DNA of 64,000 nucleotides from CBDBCU01 sp965243185 (GCA_965243185.1 OZ251531.1:2666001-2730000); one strand, 5' to 3'. Shown: positions 26,285-35,071, counted from the first letter of the stretch. Numbers and translations: made by a program. Notes: generated from the sequence alone by a model not told the origin.

Positions 26285-27667
26285 ATGAGCGCCAAGGTTT
26301 CGCCCCGGCCCAATACGACGATTGAGCAGGAGGTCATCATCCAGCTATTGGCCCAGGGGGGGCTGCTGCTGGTTACGCTGCTGACCCAGAGCTTGCTGGC
26401 TTACATCCTGCTGACCGAAGGCCGGGGGGCCTATGCCATTTGCATTATGGTCGGCGGAATGTTGGGAGTGCTGTTCACGCCGGGGGCAGACCGGGGAGCG
26501 CAGTATTACCTGATGGCCGCAAAAATGTCCGTCTCCCAAAGCGTAGCCATTGCCTTTACCATCTGCATTGTCGGCAGCGCGTTGGGTGCATTGCTGACCT
26601 GGCCGTTAATCAACAGCGGCTTGACTTTTTTTGAGCAAGCTGACACCAGTTCCTTTTACCTGGCATTGGCGTTGATTCCCTTGACGGCCTTATCCCTGTC
26701 TCTGGAGCTGCAACTGGCCGCTTTCCGGCGGTTCACCCGGATTGCCTTATATACCTTGACCCGGTCGGTGGTGATGGTGATAGGGATTGCCCTGTTGACC
26801 GGGCGGCCTTTGTTGTTGGATCTGGGGATTGCCTTGCCAGCCGGACCTTGGTTGTTGGATCTGGGCGTGGACGGCGCGCTGCTGGCGGTGATTGGGGGGC
26901 ATCTGGCCGAGGTTCTCTTGTATCTGCGGGACTTGCGGCGGCACTGCGGGCTGGGCCTGGAGCGGCCGACCAGGGCCGGATTCCGGCAGGTGTTCAGTTA
27001 CGGGCTGCGCTTTCATGTGGCGCGGGTAGTGGCGGCCTTTGACCCGCGCATCGGCATTTTGATGTTGGGGGTAGTGGCAACCCAAGGGGAAATCGGGTTG
27101 TTTGCGGCGGCCAGTGGTATAATGTTTCGGGTGGCAACGATACCCAATGCCTTGGGCTTGTCGTTACTGCCGCGGATTGCCGGGGATGGCAACGGTCAGC
27201 CGACAATGATGGCATTATACCTGCGCCTGGTGTCGATGGTAACCGGGGGCGTCCTGCTGGTATTGCTGGCGGTTAGTCAACCGGGCGTGCGGCTGTTCTT
27301 GTCAGAGAACTTTTTGCCGGTAGTGCCGTTGGTGTGGATAATGGCTCCGGGGATATACGCCTTTGCCGCCGGCAAGATTTTTGAGACCTACTTCTCCGGG
27401 ATAAACCGGCCGCAGGTGTGTTCCTGGGCGTTGTGGATTGGGTTGATTGGCAATGTCAGCGCATTTTTCGCGCTGTACCCCCAATGGGGATTGTCCGGGG
27501 CGGCCGGAGCCTTTACTCTGGGGATGCTGCTGCGGGGGTTGTATCTGGCCGTGCTTTTCCGGCGGACGAGCGGTTTGTCCCTGGGGCGCACTTGGCTGCT
27601 GCAACCCGGTGATGTGGCCTTTATCTGGACTTCGGGGCGGGTGGCTTTAAGCCGAATGAAAGGGTAA
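26285..27667 (+). CDS. Polysaccharide flippase (MOP/Wzx-like)
   Basis: A 460-residue multi-spanning membrane protein with about 12-14 hydrophobic segments, for example LLLVTLLTQSLLAYILL, SVAIAFTICIVGSALGALL, VVMVIGIALLTGRPLLL and LVTGGVLLVLLAV-like stretches. The N-terminal region EQEVIIQLLAQGGLLLV and the GADRGAQYYLMA loop suit oligosaccharide flippases. It presumably moves the lipid-linked repeat unit across the membrane. It is placed between sulfotransferase and polymerase/ligase genes, as in Wzx/Wzy loci. Its start lies immediately after one possible end of the sulfotransferase frame. Confidence 0.82.
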   Translation: MSAKVSPRPNTTIEQEVIIQLLAQGGLLLVTLLTQSLLAYILLTEGRGAYAICIMVGGMLGVLFTPGADRGAQYYLMAAKMSVSQSVAIAFTICIVGSALGALLTWPLINSGLTFFEQADTSSFYLALALIPLTALSLSLELQLAAFRRFTRIALYTLTRSVVMVIGIALLTGRPLLLDLGIALPAGPWLLDLGVDGALLAVIGGHLAEVLLYLRDLRRHCGLGLERPTRAGFRQVFSYGLRFHVARVVAAFDPRIGILMLGVVATQGEIGLFAAASGIMFRVATIPNALGLSLLPRIAGDGNGQPTMMALYLRLVSMVTGGVLLVLLAVSQPGVRLFLSENFLPVVPLVWIMAPGIYAFAAGKIFETYFSGINRPQVCSWALWIGLIGNVSAFFALYPQWGLSGAAGAFTLGMLLRGLYLAVLFRRTSGLSLGRTWLLQPGDVAFIWTSGRVALSRMKG

Positions 27668-27785
27668 GGTTTTCCGCCCCGACAGCCGGGCTAGGGCAAC
27701 CCGGCAACGGGTGCTAAGCGGTCGGAAAAGGCGGGGACGAATCGGGACGCGGCGCCGGGTTTTACCGAAAGAGAATCGCTCAGTT

Positions 27786-30700
27786 ATGCAAACAGAACCC
27801 ACAGCCGACCGCCCGAGGGGACGCTTCCCGGCACTCCGGGCGCTAAGCGACCGGCTTTCCCGTCAAGTCGCACGGCTCCGCCGGGCGGCGCAGGTTTTGA
27901 CCTTTCCCAACGACCGCCTGATTTTGTTGGCGGCGCTGCTGCTGACGGCGCTGCTCCGTATCTATTTCACCAGTTGGCTTACCGACGGGCTGTATGTAGC
28001 CGCCGTCCTGCTGCTGGCATTCACCCTGTTTCGGGACGGACTGCCGCGGGTGGCGTGGCTGACCCTGGCTTGTTTCGGGGCATTGCTGCTCCTGTACGCC
28101 GTGGGCTTGGCCCTGGAATACCGGTTCCGGGGAGTGCGGAACATTACCGCTATCGCCTTTGCCGGGGTGGTCTTTCTGTTCTGCTACCGCAATGCCGGGG
28201 AACTGCTGCGGGACTGGCGGCTGCTGTTGATTTTCCCCACGGCCATACTGGGTCTGTTCCTGGTCTATCCGGCCGGAGTGGACATCAACGCCCACAATTT
28301 CAACACGGTACTGGCTTATATGCTCCTGGCCTTGGGCTTGTCCCTGTTGGTCCTGGCCCGGGGGCGAAAGGGGCGGCAGCACCTGGCGGCGCATGGGATT
28401 CTGCTGCTGGTGTTTTTAAGCGGGGTGATTTACGGGTATCGCTCCTTGGCGGCTATGGCCCTGCTGGCGTACCCGGCATATTGGGCGTGGTTTCTGCTGC
28501 TGCGGAACACAGCGACGGTGGCGGCCCTGGCCGCTTTGACTCTGGGGGCGTCGGTGTGGATTATCTTGCTGTTGGGGACGCCCTATCTGGATAATACGCT
28601 GCTGGGCGTGGACGGATTTGCCCGGCGGTACACGGCCAGCGGCGCCTTGAGCGGCCGGGAAGGATTATGGCGGGAAGTGTTTTCCCGCATTTCCGAAGCC
28701 CCGTGGCAGGGCCGCGGCCCGGGCGAGGTTATCGGCCCCAGCTGCGACAACGGAATTGTAGTAGCCAGTCCCCGGGAGAATCCGGGCTTGGTCGCCGACT
28801 GCGCCATTCTGATGGAAGTAAAGGATACTTTGTCCGGGGATTTGCGGCTGACTTGGGGGTATGGAAACCCGATTTACCGTTGGCGCGGGGTGAAAGTAGA
28901 AGGTACGCCGCCGCGGGTCACCAGCGTAGATTTGCGCTGGGCCGGTTTGACCGGGGTTATACCGCCGGAGTTGGGGGAGCTGGAGGAGTTGCAGGTGCTG
29001 ATGCTGTCCAGCAATGAACTGACCGGAGTAATCCCGCCGGAGTTGGGACAGTTGACGCGGCTAGAAGCCCTGTGGCTAAACCTGAACAAGTTGACCGGGC
29101 CGATACCGTCGGAGTTGGGACAGCTGACACGGCTGCATGAGTTGTGGCTGAGGGAGAATGCCCTGACCGGGCCGATACCGCCGGAATTAGGGCAGTTGCA
29201 GCTGAGGGCAATGCGCTTGGCCGGCGGCGGAAATGCCTTTGTGGGGTGCATCCCGGAGGGATTAAGGCGAGTGCCAGACCATAGCCTGGAACATTTGGAT
29301 TTGCCTTATTGCCCGCGACCCCTGCCGACGCCCTTGCCATTGCCCGCGGCAATGGCAAGGGCGGCCACGCCGGCGGCCACGCCGGCGGCCACGCCGGCGG
29401 CCACGCCGGCGGCCACGCCGGCGGCCACGCCGGCGGCCACGCCGGCGGCCACGCCGGCGGCCACGCCGGCGGCCACGCCGGCGGCCACGCCGGCGGCCAC
29501 GCCGGCGGCCACGCCGGCGGCCACGCCGGCGGCCACGCCGGCGGCCACGCCGGCGGCCACGCCGGCGGCCACCAGTTGCTCCAACGGAATCGCGGTGCCG
29601 CCGGATAAATTGACGGAAGGGCTGGTGCGGGATTGCGAACTGCTGCTGGCGGCTCGGGATGCCCTGGCGGGGGAAGGGATTGAACTGGATTGGGGCTATT
29701 ACACCGACATTGAGCGGTGGGAAGGGATCGGGCTGGGGGGAACGCCGCTGCGGGTTCATGTGATACGCTTACCCTACCGGGGATTAGCCGGGGTTATTCC
29801 TCCGGAATTGGGCGGTTTGACTCGGTTGCGCCGATTGAACCTCGTTAACAACGTACAACTGAGTAGGGGGACGATACCGCCGGAGTTGGGAAACCTGCGG
29901 GAGTTGCGCTTTCTGAATCTGAGCGGAAATCAACTGCGCGGGACGATACCGCCGGAGTTGGGAAACCTGCGGGAGTTGCGCTTTCTAAATCTGGGCGGAA
30001 ATAACCTGAGTGGGGCAATACCGCCGGAGTTGGGAAACCTGCCGGAGTTGTGGCTGCTACATTTGGGCAGAAATCAACTGACTGGGGAGATACCGCCAGA
30101 GTTGGGAAACTTGGCGCAGCTGGAGGAACTGGAGCTCCATTTCAACCGGTTCAGTGGAACTATTCCTCCAGAATTGACCAATCTAGGCCACCTGAAAGTG
30201 CTGTTCTTGACCGGCGACGAAACCAGTTATACCGGGTGTGTGCCGTCGGCTTTGTATGATCTAGTAGCTACCTTGTTGCCCGCGAATATGCCCTGCGCGG
30301 ATCAGGAGCTGGCGCTGGTGCCGCCGGCGCCCCCAACACCGCCGCCCCCGGCGCCGGCCCCGACGCCGGCCCCGCCAGTGGCGCTTATCGAAATGGCAAG
30401 GGCTGGAATCCCGACTTGCTTGGACAGCACGGGCTTGTCGAATGTGTGGAGCAATGCCGGCTTGCTCCAGGACTGCTTTGCCCTGATGTCCGTCCGGGAA
30501 CTGCTGGCCGGCGATGGGAAAGGACTGGCTTGGGAACATTCCGTGGACATCGACCAGTGGCCGGGCGTGTCCCTAGGCGGAGAGCCGGCCCGGGTCACCC
30601 GGCTGCGGCTGGCGGAGATGGATTTGGCGGGACAAGCGCCGCCGGAGTTGGCGCAACTGGATGCGTTGCGGGAATTGAATTTGTCCGGGAACCGGCTGAG

Positions 30701-31535
30701 CGGCACCATACCGTACGAGTTGGGCGATTTGAGAGAACTGGAATATCTGAACTTGGGCGGCAATGAACTGACCGGGATTATTCCCCCGGAGTTGGGGAAA
30801 TTGCGGCAATTGAAGGTGCTGGACTTGGGGGATAATCAGTTGTCGGAGGAGATACCGCCGCGATTGGGCAGTTTGACGAATCTGGAGATGCTGTCGCTGC
30901 GGAATAACCGGCTCAGTGGGGACATCCCGCCGCGACTGGGGAATTTGCAAAAGTTGAAGCGGGTACGCCTGGATGGCGGGAACAGTTTTACGGGGGGATG
31001 CCTGCCGGCGGAATGGGAACAGGTAAGCCCCGACTTTCTGGCGGCCTTGGCGCTGCCTTACTGCGTCGACCCCTCTGCGTCAAATCCGGACGCCGACGAG
31101 ATCATCGGCTATCCCCCCCAACCTGACCATCCGCCGTATGTGCCGCCGTCCACTATCGGGGAAATGCTCGCCGAGCTAAACCAGCGGGTCAACACGACCA
31201 CTTTGCCCAACCTGCCCGAGGACGCGCACAACATCTTTTTGCAGGCGGGACTACAAACCGGAGTCGCCGGCATTATCGTGGTCGCTCTGCTGTGCGGGTC
31301 GCTGCTGTTTAACCTGACGCGGCGGGATGGCGACCAGATCGGGCCGGTGGAATGTTTTGCGGCCGCCGGCACGCTAATGATAGTGCTGCACAGCAACTTT
31401 GAGGTTTTTCTGTTTCAGAGCGTCTATATCGTAGTATGGGTCTTTATCGGCTTGGGGGCGGGCTTTGCTTACACCCGGCGGCAGGAAAGCACGGCGGCTC
31501 CGGAATTGCAGGAACTGCCGGCCGCGGCGGCCTAG
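27786..31535 (+). CDS. O-antigen ligase/polymerase-like protein with giant LRR insertion
   Basis: About 1,249 residues. The N-terminal 290 residues hold about 10 TM helices of the Wzy_C/WaaL type, ending SGREGLWREVFSRISEAPWQ and GRGPGEV. In ordinary family members a short loop follows; here about 800 residues of extracytoplasmic LRR sequence intervene (residues about 317-1115). The sequence then returns to the ligase signature EDAHNIFLQAGLQTGVAG and three or four more TMs. The insert has three LRR modules. Each has an N-cap (GLVADCAILMEVKDTL-type), plant-like repeats (LTGVIPPELGQLTRL) and a Cys cap (CIPEGL, CVPSAL, CLPAEW), joined by the ATPA tandem repeat and a Pro-rich linker. The chosen start is ATG 27786; the frame is open from GTG 27711. 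Confidence 0.82.
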   Translation: MQTEPTADRPRGRFPALRALSDRLSRQVARLRRAAQVLTFPNDRLILLAALLLTALLRIYFTSWLTDGLYVAAVLLLAFTLFRDGLPRVAWLTLACFGALLLLYAVGLALEYRFRGVRNITAIAFAGVVFLFCYRNAGELLRDWRLLLIFPTAILGLFLVYPAGVDINAHNFNTVLAYMLLALGLSLLVLARGRKGRQHLAAHGILLLVFLSGVIYGYRSLAAMALLAYPAYWAWFLLLRNTATVAALAALTLGASVWIILLLGTPYLDNTLLGVDGFARRYTASGALSGREGLWREVFSRISEAPWQGRGPGEVIGPSCDNGIVVASPRENPGLVADCAILMEVKDTLSGDLRLTWGYGNPIYRWRGVKVEGTPPRVTSVDLRWAGLTGVIPPELGELEELQVLMLSSNELTGVIPPELGQLTRLEALWLNLNKLTGPIPSELGQLTRLHELWLRENALTGPIPPELGQLQLRAMRLAGGGNAFVGCIPEGLRRVPDHSLEHLDLPYCPRPLPTPLPLPAAMARAATPAATPAATPAATPAATPAATPAATPAATPAATPAATPAATPAATPAATPAATPAATPAATPAATPAATSCSNGIAVPPDKLTEGLVRDCELLLAARDALAGEGIELDWGYYTDIERWEGIGLGGTPLRVHVIRLPYRGLAGVIPPELGGLTRLRRLNLVNNVQLSRGTIPPELGNLRELRFLNLSGNQLRGTIPPELGNLRELRFLNLGGNNLSGAIPPELGNLPELWLLHLGRNQLTGEIPPELGNLAQLEELELHFNRFSGTIPPELTNLGHLKVLFLTGDETSYTGCVPSALYDLVATLLPANMPCADQELALVPPAPPTPPPPAPAPTPAPPVALIEMARAGIPTCLDSTGLSNVWSNAGLLQDCFALMSVRELLAGDGKGLAWEHSVDIDQWPGVSLGGEPARVTRLRLAEMDLAGQAPPELAQLDALRELNLSGNRLSGTIPYELGDLRELEYLNLGGNELTGIIPPELGKLRQLKVLDLGDNQLSEEIPPRLGSLTNLEMLSLRNNRLSGDIPPRLGNLQKLKRVRLDGGNSFTGGCLPAEWEQVSPDFLAALALPYCVDPSASNPDADEIIGYPPQPDHPPYVPPSTIGEMLAELNQRVNTTTLPNLPEDAHNIFLQAGLQTGVAGIIVVALLCGSLLFNLTRRDGDQIGPVECFAAAGTLMIVLHSNFEVFLFQSVYIVVWVFIGLGAGFAYTRRQESTAAPELQELPAAAA
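29361..29573 (+). repeat. 12-bp minisatellite, about 17.7 copies (Ala-Thr-Pro-Ala)
   Basis: GCGGCCACGCCG is repeated 17 times without a single change from 29361 to 29564, plus a partial unit. It encodes an (AATP)n linker between the first and second LRR modules. Complete identity suggests ongoing length change by slippage or recombination. All six frames stay open across it, which produces meaningless antisense ORFs. Confidence 0.95.
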
Positions 31536-31538
31536 TCT

Positions 31539-33686
31539 ATGGCAGAGCAGCAGCCGGCCGCTTATTCCCATGAGCCGGCGGTGGCCGCAATGGCGGTAGC
31601 CGGAGCGTCAGCGCCGCCGTCCGTGTCTGTAGTAATACCGGCCCGCAATGCCGCCGGTACCATTACGGCGGCCCTGGATTCTATTTTCAGCCAAGACTAC
31701 GATGGAGAATTGGAAGTAGTTATCGCCGACGGCTCCGCTACCAAGGACTTGGCCGACTTGGTAGCGCGGGAGTATCCCCAAGTGCGACTGGTAGCAAATC
31801 CGGAGGGCAATACGCCTTCCGGCTTGAACTACGCCATTGCCGCCGCCGCCGGCGAAATTATCGTCCGCTGCGATGCCCACTCCGAACTGCCGCCGGGTTA
31901 CATCGGGCGGGCTGTGGCGACTCTGGAGCGCACCGGGGCGGCCAGCGTAGGCGGGCGGCAAATTCCGGCGGCGACGACCCGGCTGGAGCGGGCGGTAGGT
32001 CTGGCGATGACTTCGTGGCTGGGTTCCGGAGACGCCTTTTACCGACTCAGCCGGGTCGCCGGCCCGGCCGATACGGTTTACCTCGGTTGTTGGCGGCGGG
32101 AAACTCTGGCGGCAGTGGGCGGCTTTGACGACCGGCTGGTGCGGAATCAGGATTATGAACTGCACTGGCGGCTACGGCGGCGCGGCGGGATGGTGTGGTT
32201 CGACCCGGCCTTGTCGGCGGGCTATCGTCCCCGCAGCGGCTTGGCGGCCTTGGCGCGGCAGTATTTCGACTATGGACGCTGGAAGTCGGCTACCCTGCGC
32301 CTGCATCCGGCGTCCCTGCGGCGGCGGCAGTTGGCCCCGCCGCTGTTAGTGTTAGGCTTGGCGGCGGCGTTGGGCTTGGGGATAGCGGCGATTGCCTGGT
32401 CCCTGTTGCCGGTTTTGCTGCTGGCCCTGGCCTTGCCGGCGGCTTATGGGCTGACCCTGCTATTGGGGGCGGCGGCCATCGGTCTGCGGCGGCGGTCCAC
32501 GGCGGCGTGGCTACTGCCGGCGGTACTGGCCGCCATGCACCTCAGTTGGGGAATAGGCTTTTTCCTGCCGCCGCGCTTGTCCCGCCGACCCGAGGGCTAT
32601 TCCCGCCGGGAATGGCCGCCGCCGGACGGAGTCGCTGACACTTTGCCGTTACCGGCTCGAAAGGAAGCCGTTTATGGGGCTGCGGCCCAATGGCCGGCGG
32701 TGTCGGTGATAATGCCGGCCCGCAATGCCGAAAGTACCATTGGGGCCGCCTTGGCCGCCATTAGCGCGCAGGATTACCCGGGAGCGGTCGAGGTAATCGT
32801 AGCCGACGGTTCCGATACCGGGGCCATGGCGGAACTGGTGCGCCGGGATTATCCCCAAGTCAAGCTGCTGACCAACCCGGCGGTGGTGCAGTCGGCGGGA
32901 TTGAACCGGGCCTTGGCCCAAGCCAGCGGGGAAATTGTAGTGCGCTGCGATGCCCATTCCGAGCTACCGCCGGGCTATATACGGCAGGTAGTGGATACTT
33001 TGGCTTGGACGGGCGCGGCCAGCGTAGGGGGACGCCAGCGGCCGGTGGCAACGACAATCTTTGAGCGAACGGTGGCTTTGGCGATGACTTCCTGGCTCGG
33101 CGCCGGTGATGCGGCCTATCGCTTCGCCGGCATCGGCGGCCCGACCGATACCGTTTATCTGGGCAACTGGCGGCGGGAAACCTTGGCGGCCGCCGGCGGC
33201 TTTGACCGCCGCTTGTCCCGTAATGAGGATTATGAACTGAATTGGCGGCTGCGGCAGCAGGGCGGTACGGTGTGGCTCGACCCGGAGTTGTCGGTAGCCT
33301 ACCGCCCGCGCAGTAGCGTTTGGGCCTTGGCCGAGCAGTATTTCGGCAACGGGCGCTGGAAAGCGGCGATGCTGCTGAAATACCCCAGTTCCCTGCGCTT
33401 GCGGCAACTGGCCGCGCCGTTGCTGGTATTGGGCTTGGCGGCATCGGCGGGATTGGGGATAGCGGCGGCCGTTGTGCCGGACTTCCGCGCCGGCTTACTG
33501 GCGGCGGCCTTGCCGGCGGTGTATAGCGCCGGCTTGCTGGCTGGTTCCGCGGCCATCGGCTGGCGGCGGCGGGAACCCTTGGCGGCCCTGCTCCTGCCGG
33601 CGGCCCTGGCAACGATGCACCTGAGTTGGGGCGCCGGCTTCTTTCTGCCGGCCCGGTGGCTGCGGCGGTCGGCGGCCGGGGATTAA
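31539..33686 (+). CDS. Double GT2 glycosyltransferase (ExoA-like tandem fusion)
   Basis: A 715-residue protein made of two homologous halves. Each starts with a GT2 domain: SVVIPARNAAGTITAALDSI and SVIMPARNAESTIGAALAAI. Each then has IADGSATKDL or VADGSDTGAM, RCDAHSELPPGYI (the DXD position as CDAH), the SVGGRQ and ETLAAVGGFD motifs, and NQDYELHWRLR or NEDYELNWRLR, followed by C-terminal hydrophobic helices. The first half is about residues 25-345, the second about 385-715. The protein may add two sugars in sequence. It starts 3 bp after the ligase-like gene, so it belongs to the same transcript. Confidence 0.88.
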   Translation: MAEQQPAAYSHEPAVAAMAVAGASAPPSVSVVIPARNAAGTITAALDSIFSQDYDGELEVVIADGSATKDLADLVAREYPQVRLVANPEGNTPSGLNYAIAAAAGEIIVRCDAHSELPPGYIGRAVATLERTGAASVGGRQIPAATTRLERAVGLAMTSWLGSGDAFYRLSRVAGPADTVYLGCWRRETLAAVGGFDDRLVRNQDYELHWRLRRRGGMVWFDPALSAGYRPRSGLAALARQYFDYGRWKSATLRLHPASLRRRQLAPPLLVLGLAAALGLGIAAIAWSLLPVLLLALALPAAYGLTLLLGAAAIGLRRRSTAAWLLPAVLAAMHLSWGIGFFLPPRLSRRPEGYSRREWPPPDGVADTLPLPARKEAVYGAAAQWPAVSVIMPARNAESTIGAALAAISAQDYPGAVEVIVADGSDTGAMAELVRRDYPQVKLLTNPAVVQSAGLNRALAQASGEIVVRCDAHSELPPGYIRQVVDTLAWTGAASVGGRQRPVATTIFERTVALAMTSWLGAGDAAYRFAGIGGPTDTVYLGNWRRETLAAAGGFDRRLSRNEDYELNWRLRQQGGTVWLDPELSVAYRPRSSVWALAEQYFGNGRWKAAMLLKYPSSLRLRQLAAPLLVLGLAASAGLGIAAAVVPDFRAGLLAAALPAVYSAGLLAGSAAIGWRRREPLAALLLPAALATMHLSWGAGFFLPARWLRRSAAGD

Positions 33687-33743
33687 CAAAAGTTTAACAA
33701 TCGGGAAATCAGACTTTAACCTTTCCGTAACGCCCCGTTAAAA
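33683..33743 (+). promoter_or_regulatory. PhoP/PhoB-box-like array 1
   Basis: TTAACA at 33683 and 33694, TTAACC at 33716, GTAACG at 33727 and TTAAAA at 33738 all fall on an 11-nt grid; the unit at 33705 is degenerate. Bacillus-type PhoP boxes are TTAACA-like hexamers with about 5-nt gaps, which this matches. It sits just upstream of the gene at 33810 and the phoB/phoR genes. Confidence 0.65.
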
Positions 33744-33809
33744 CCTCCTTTTTAACCTGTAAGGGTAAAGAATGGTTGCAAGGCAACGCGCCGTTGCCGG
33801 GAGGTCGTT

Positions 33810-34139
33810 ATGGAACTGGATTTGTGTCCCGTGCGGAAAATCAACCGGGAGCCGGATGCCTTGGTCATTACCTGGCAGGATGGGGCGCAGCGGGTCTTTT
33901 CCCACCGCTGGCTCCGGGACAACGCCCTGGAGAACCGCCATCCCTTGACCGGAGAGCAGTGGGCTGACTTTGCCGGGATGGAGGATATTCCCTCCCCCCG
34001 TTCCTTTGCGGTAGAGTACGACGAAACCCTGGTCGTTGCTTGGGCAGGAGCATGGGAGGTCAGCCGCTACCTCCTTTCGGATTTGCGGTACGGTATGGAA
34101 ATTGCGGAATCGGTAGAGTTGGCCTTGGCGGCGGATTAG
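33810..34139 (+). CDS. GBBH-like N-terminal domain protein (DUF971)
   Basis: A 109-residue protein matching the small domain found at the N-terminus of gamma-butyrobetaine hydroxylases and as a stand-alone DUF971 protein. ALVITWQDGAQRVFSHRWLRDNA has the pattern W-x-D-G ... WLRDN, and a second strand set follows. The Cys residues that bind zinc in some members are absent. ATG behind GGGAGG. Lying just after a PhoP-box-like array, it may respond to phosphate. Cellular role unknown; some members help Fe-S assembly. Confidence 0.8.
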   Translation: MELDLCPVRKINREPDALVITWQDGAQRVFSHRWLRDNALENRHPLTGEQWADFAGMEDIPSPRSFAVEYDETLVVAWAGAWEVSRYLLSDLRYGMEIAESVELALAAD

Positions 34140-34143
34140 AGCA

Positions 34144-34263
34144 GGGCTATCGCCTATAGAAACCGTCATTCCCACGAAAGTGGGAATCCAATCGGCTGGG
34201 GACTCTGGATTCCCGTTTTCACGGGAATGACGATAAGTAGGCCGCTAGGTATATGCGATAGCC
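34144..34263. repeat. Nested palindromic repeat element
   Basis: The outer arms GGCTATCGC (34145-34153) and GCGATAGCC (34255-34263) enclose CGTCATTCCCACGAAAGTGG (from 34164) and its counterpart ending ACGGGAATGACG (to 34232). Thus two different palindrome families are nested, and the whole could fold into a long hairpin. Outer-arm sequence recurs at 39512-39540, inner sequence at 25-56 and 1427-1458. Confidence 0.75.
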
Positions 34264-34334
34264 TTGCGGATTAGGCAGGGTTGCGTCCCTTAATTTCCCC
34301 CGGAACTGCTATAATGGCGAAGGAAGGGAAAGTT

Positions 34335-35069
34335 ATGCCCACCGCAGTTGAGTCCCCCTTGTCAAAGAAATCGGTTCTGGTCGTCGAAGACGAGGAAAAC
34401 CTGCTCGAAGCCCTGCGCTACAATCTGGAGCGGGAGGGCTACCAGGTCCATACGGCCGCCGATGGCGGCGACGGGCTGGAACTGGCCCGCAAGCTCAATC
34501 CCTCCTTGGTTCTGCTCGACATAATGCTGCCCACCCTGGACGGGTTCGAGGTCTGCCGCATCCTGCGCCGGGAGTCAGAAGTCCCCATCCTGATACTGAC
34601 CGCCAAGGGCGAGGAAGTTGACCGGGTAGTCGGCTTGGAACTGGGCGCGGACGATTACATCACCAAGCCCTTCAGCATCCGGGAACTGATTGCCCGGGTT
34701 CGCAACGCCCTCCGCCGCGCCCAATATCTGGACAGCGGCCTGCCCCCGGCGGCCGCCGCAATAGAACCGGACGCTTACCGCGTAGGCAACTTGGAAATTG
34801 ACCTGAACCGTCACGAGGCCCGCTTGGCCGGTACGCCGCTGAACCTGAAACCCAAAGAGTTCGACCTGTTGGCATTACTGGCGGCCCATCCGGGACGGGC
34901 CTTTAGCCGCGACCAGATACTGGAAAAGGTCTGGGGCTACGACTATGTAGGCCAGACCCGAACGGTGGATGTATATGTCAGTTGGCTCCGGGAAAAACTG
35001 CAAGCCGACCCGACTACCGCCCGCAGCATTGTCACCATCCGCGGCGTCGGCTATCGGCTGGACGGCTGA
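34335..35069 (+). CDS. phoB: Response regulator, PhoB/OmpR family
   Basis: About 244 residues. The receiver domain has acidic residues in LVVEDEENLLEAL, the phosphoacceptor Asp in LVLLDIMLPTLDG, and the Thr and Lys switch residues in ILTAKGEE and YITKPFSIREL. The C-terminal winged helix begins PDAYRVGNLEIDLNRHE, with VGQTRTVDVYVSWLREKL and TIRGVGYRLDG. The start ATG 34335 follows AAGGAAGGG; an upstream ATG (34314) is possible. Paired with the PhoR-like kinase (3-bp spacing) and lying before pstS, it is the likely phosphate-response regulator. Confidence 0.88.
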   Translation: MPTAVESPLSKKSVLVVEDEENLLEALRYNLEREGYQVHTAADGGDGLELARKLNPSLVLLDIMLPTLDGFEVCRILRRESEVPILILTAKGEEVDRVVGLELGADDYITKPFSIRELIARVRNALRRAQYLDSGLPPAAAAIEPDAYRVGNLEIDLNRHEARLAGTPLNLKPKEFDLLALLAAHPGRAFSRDQILEKVWGYDYVGQTRTVDVYVSWLREKLQADPTTARSIVTIRGVGYRLDG

Positions 35070-35071
35070 AA

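Noticed and set aside
29361..29573. CRISPR-like regular repeat
   Set aside because: Contiguous 12-bp units without spacers and in frame with the LRR protein.
29262..29759. Long antisense and alternative-frame ORFs (Arg-Gly, Ala-Gly-Val and Gly-His repeats)
   Set aside because: Artefacts of the 12-bp repeat, which lacks stops in every frame.
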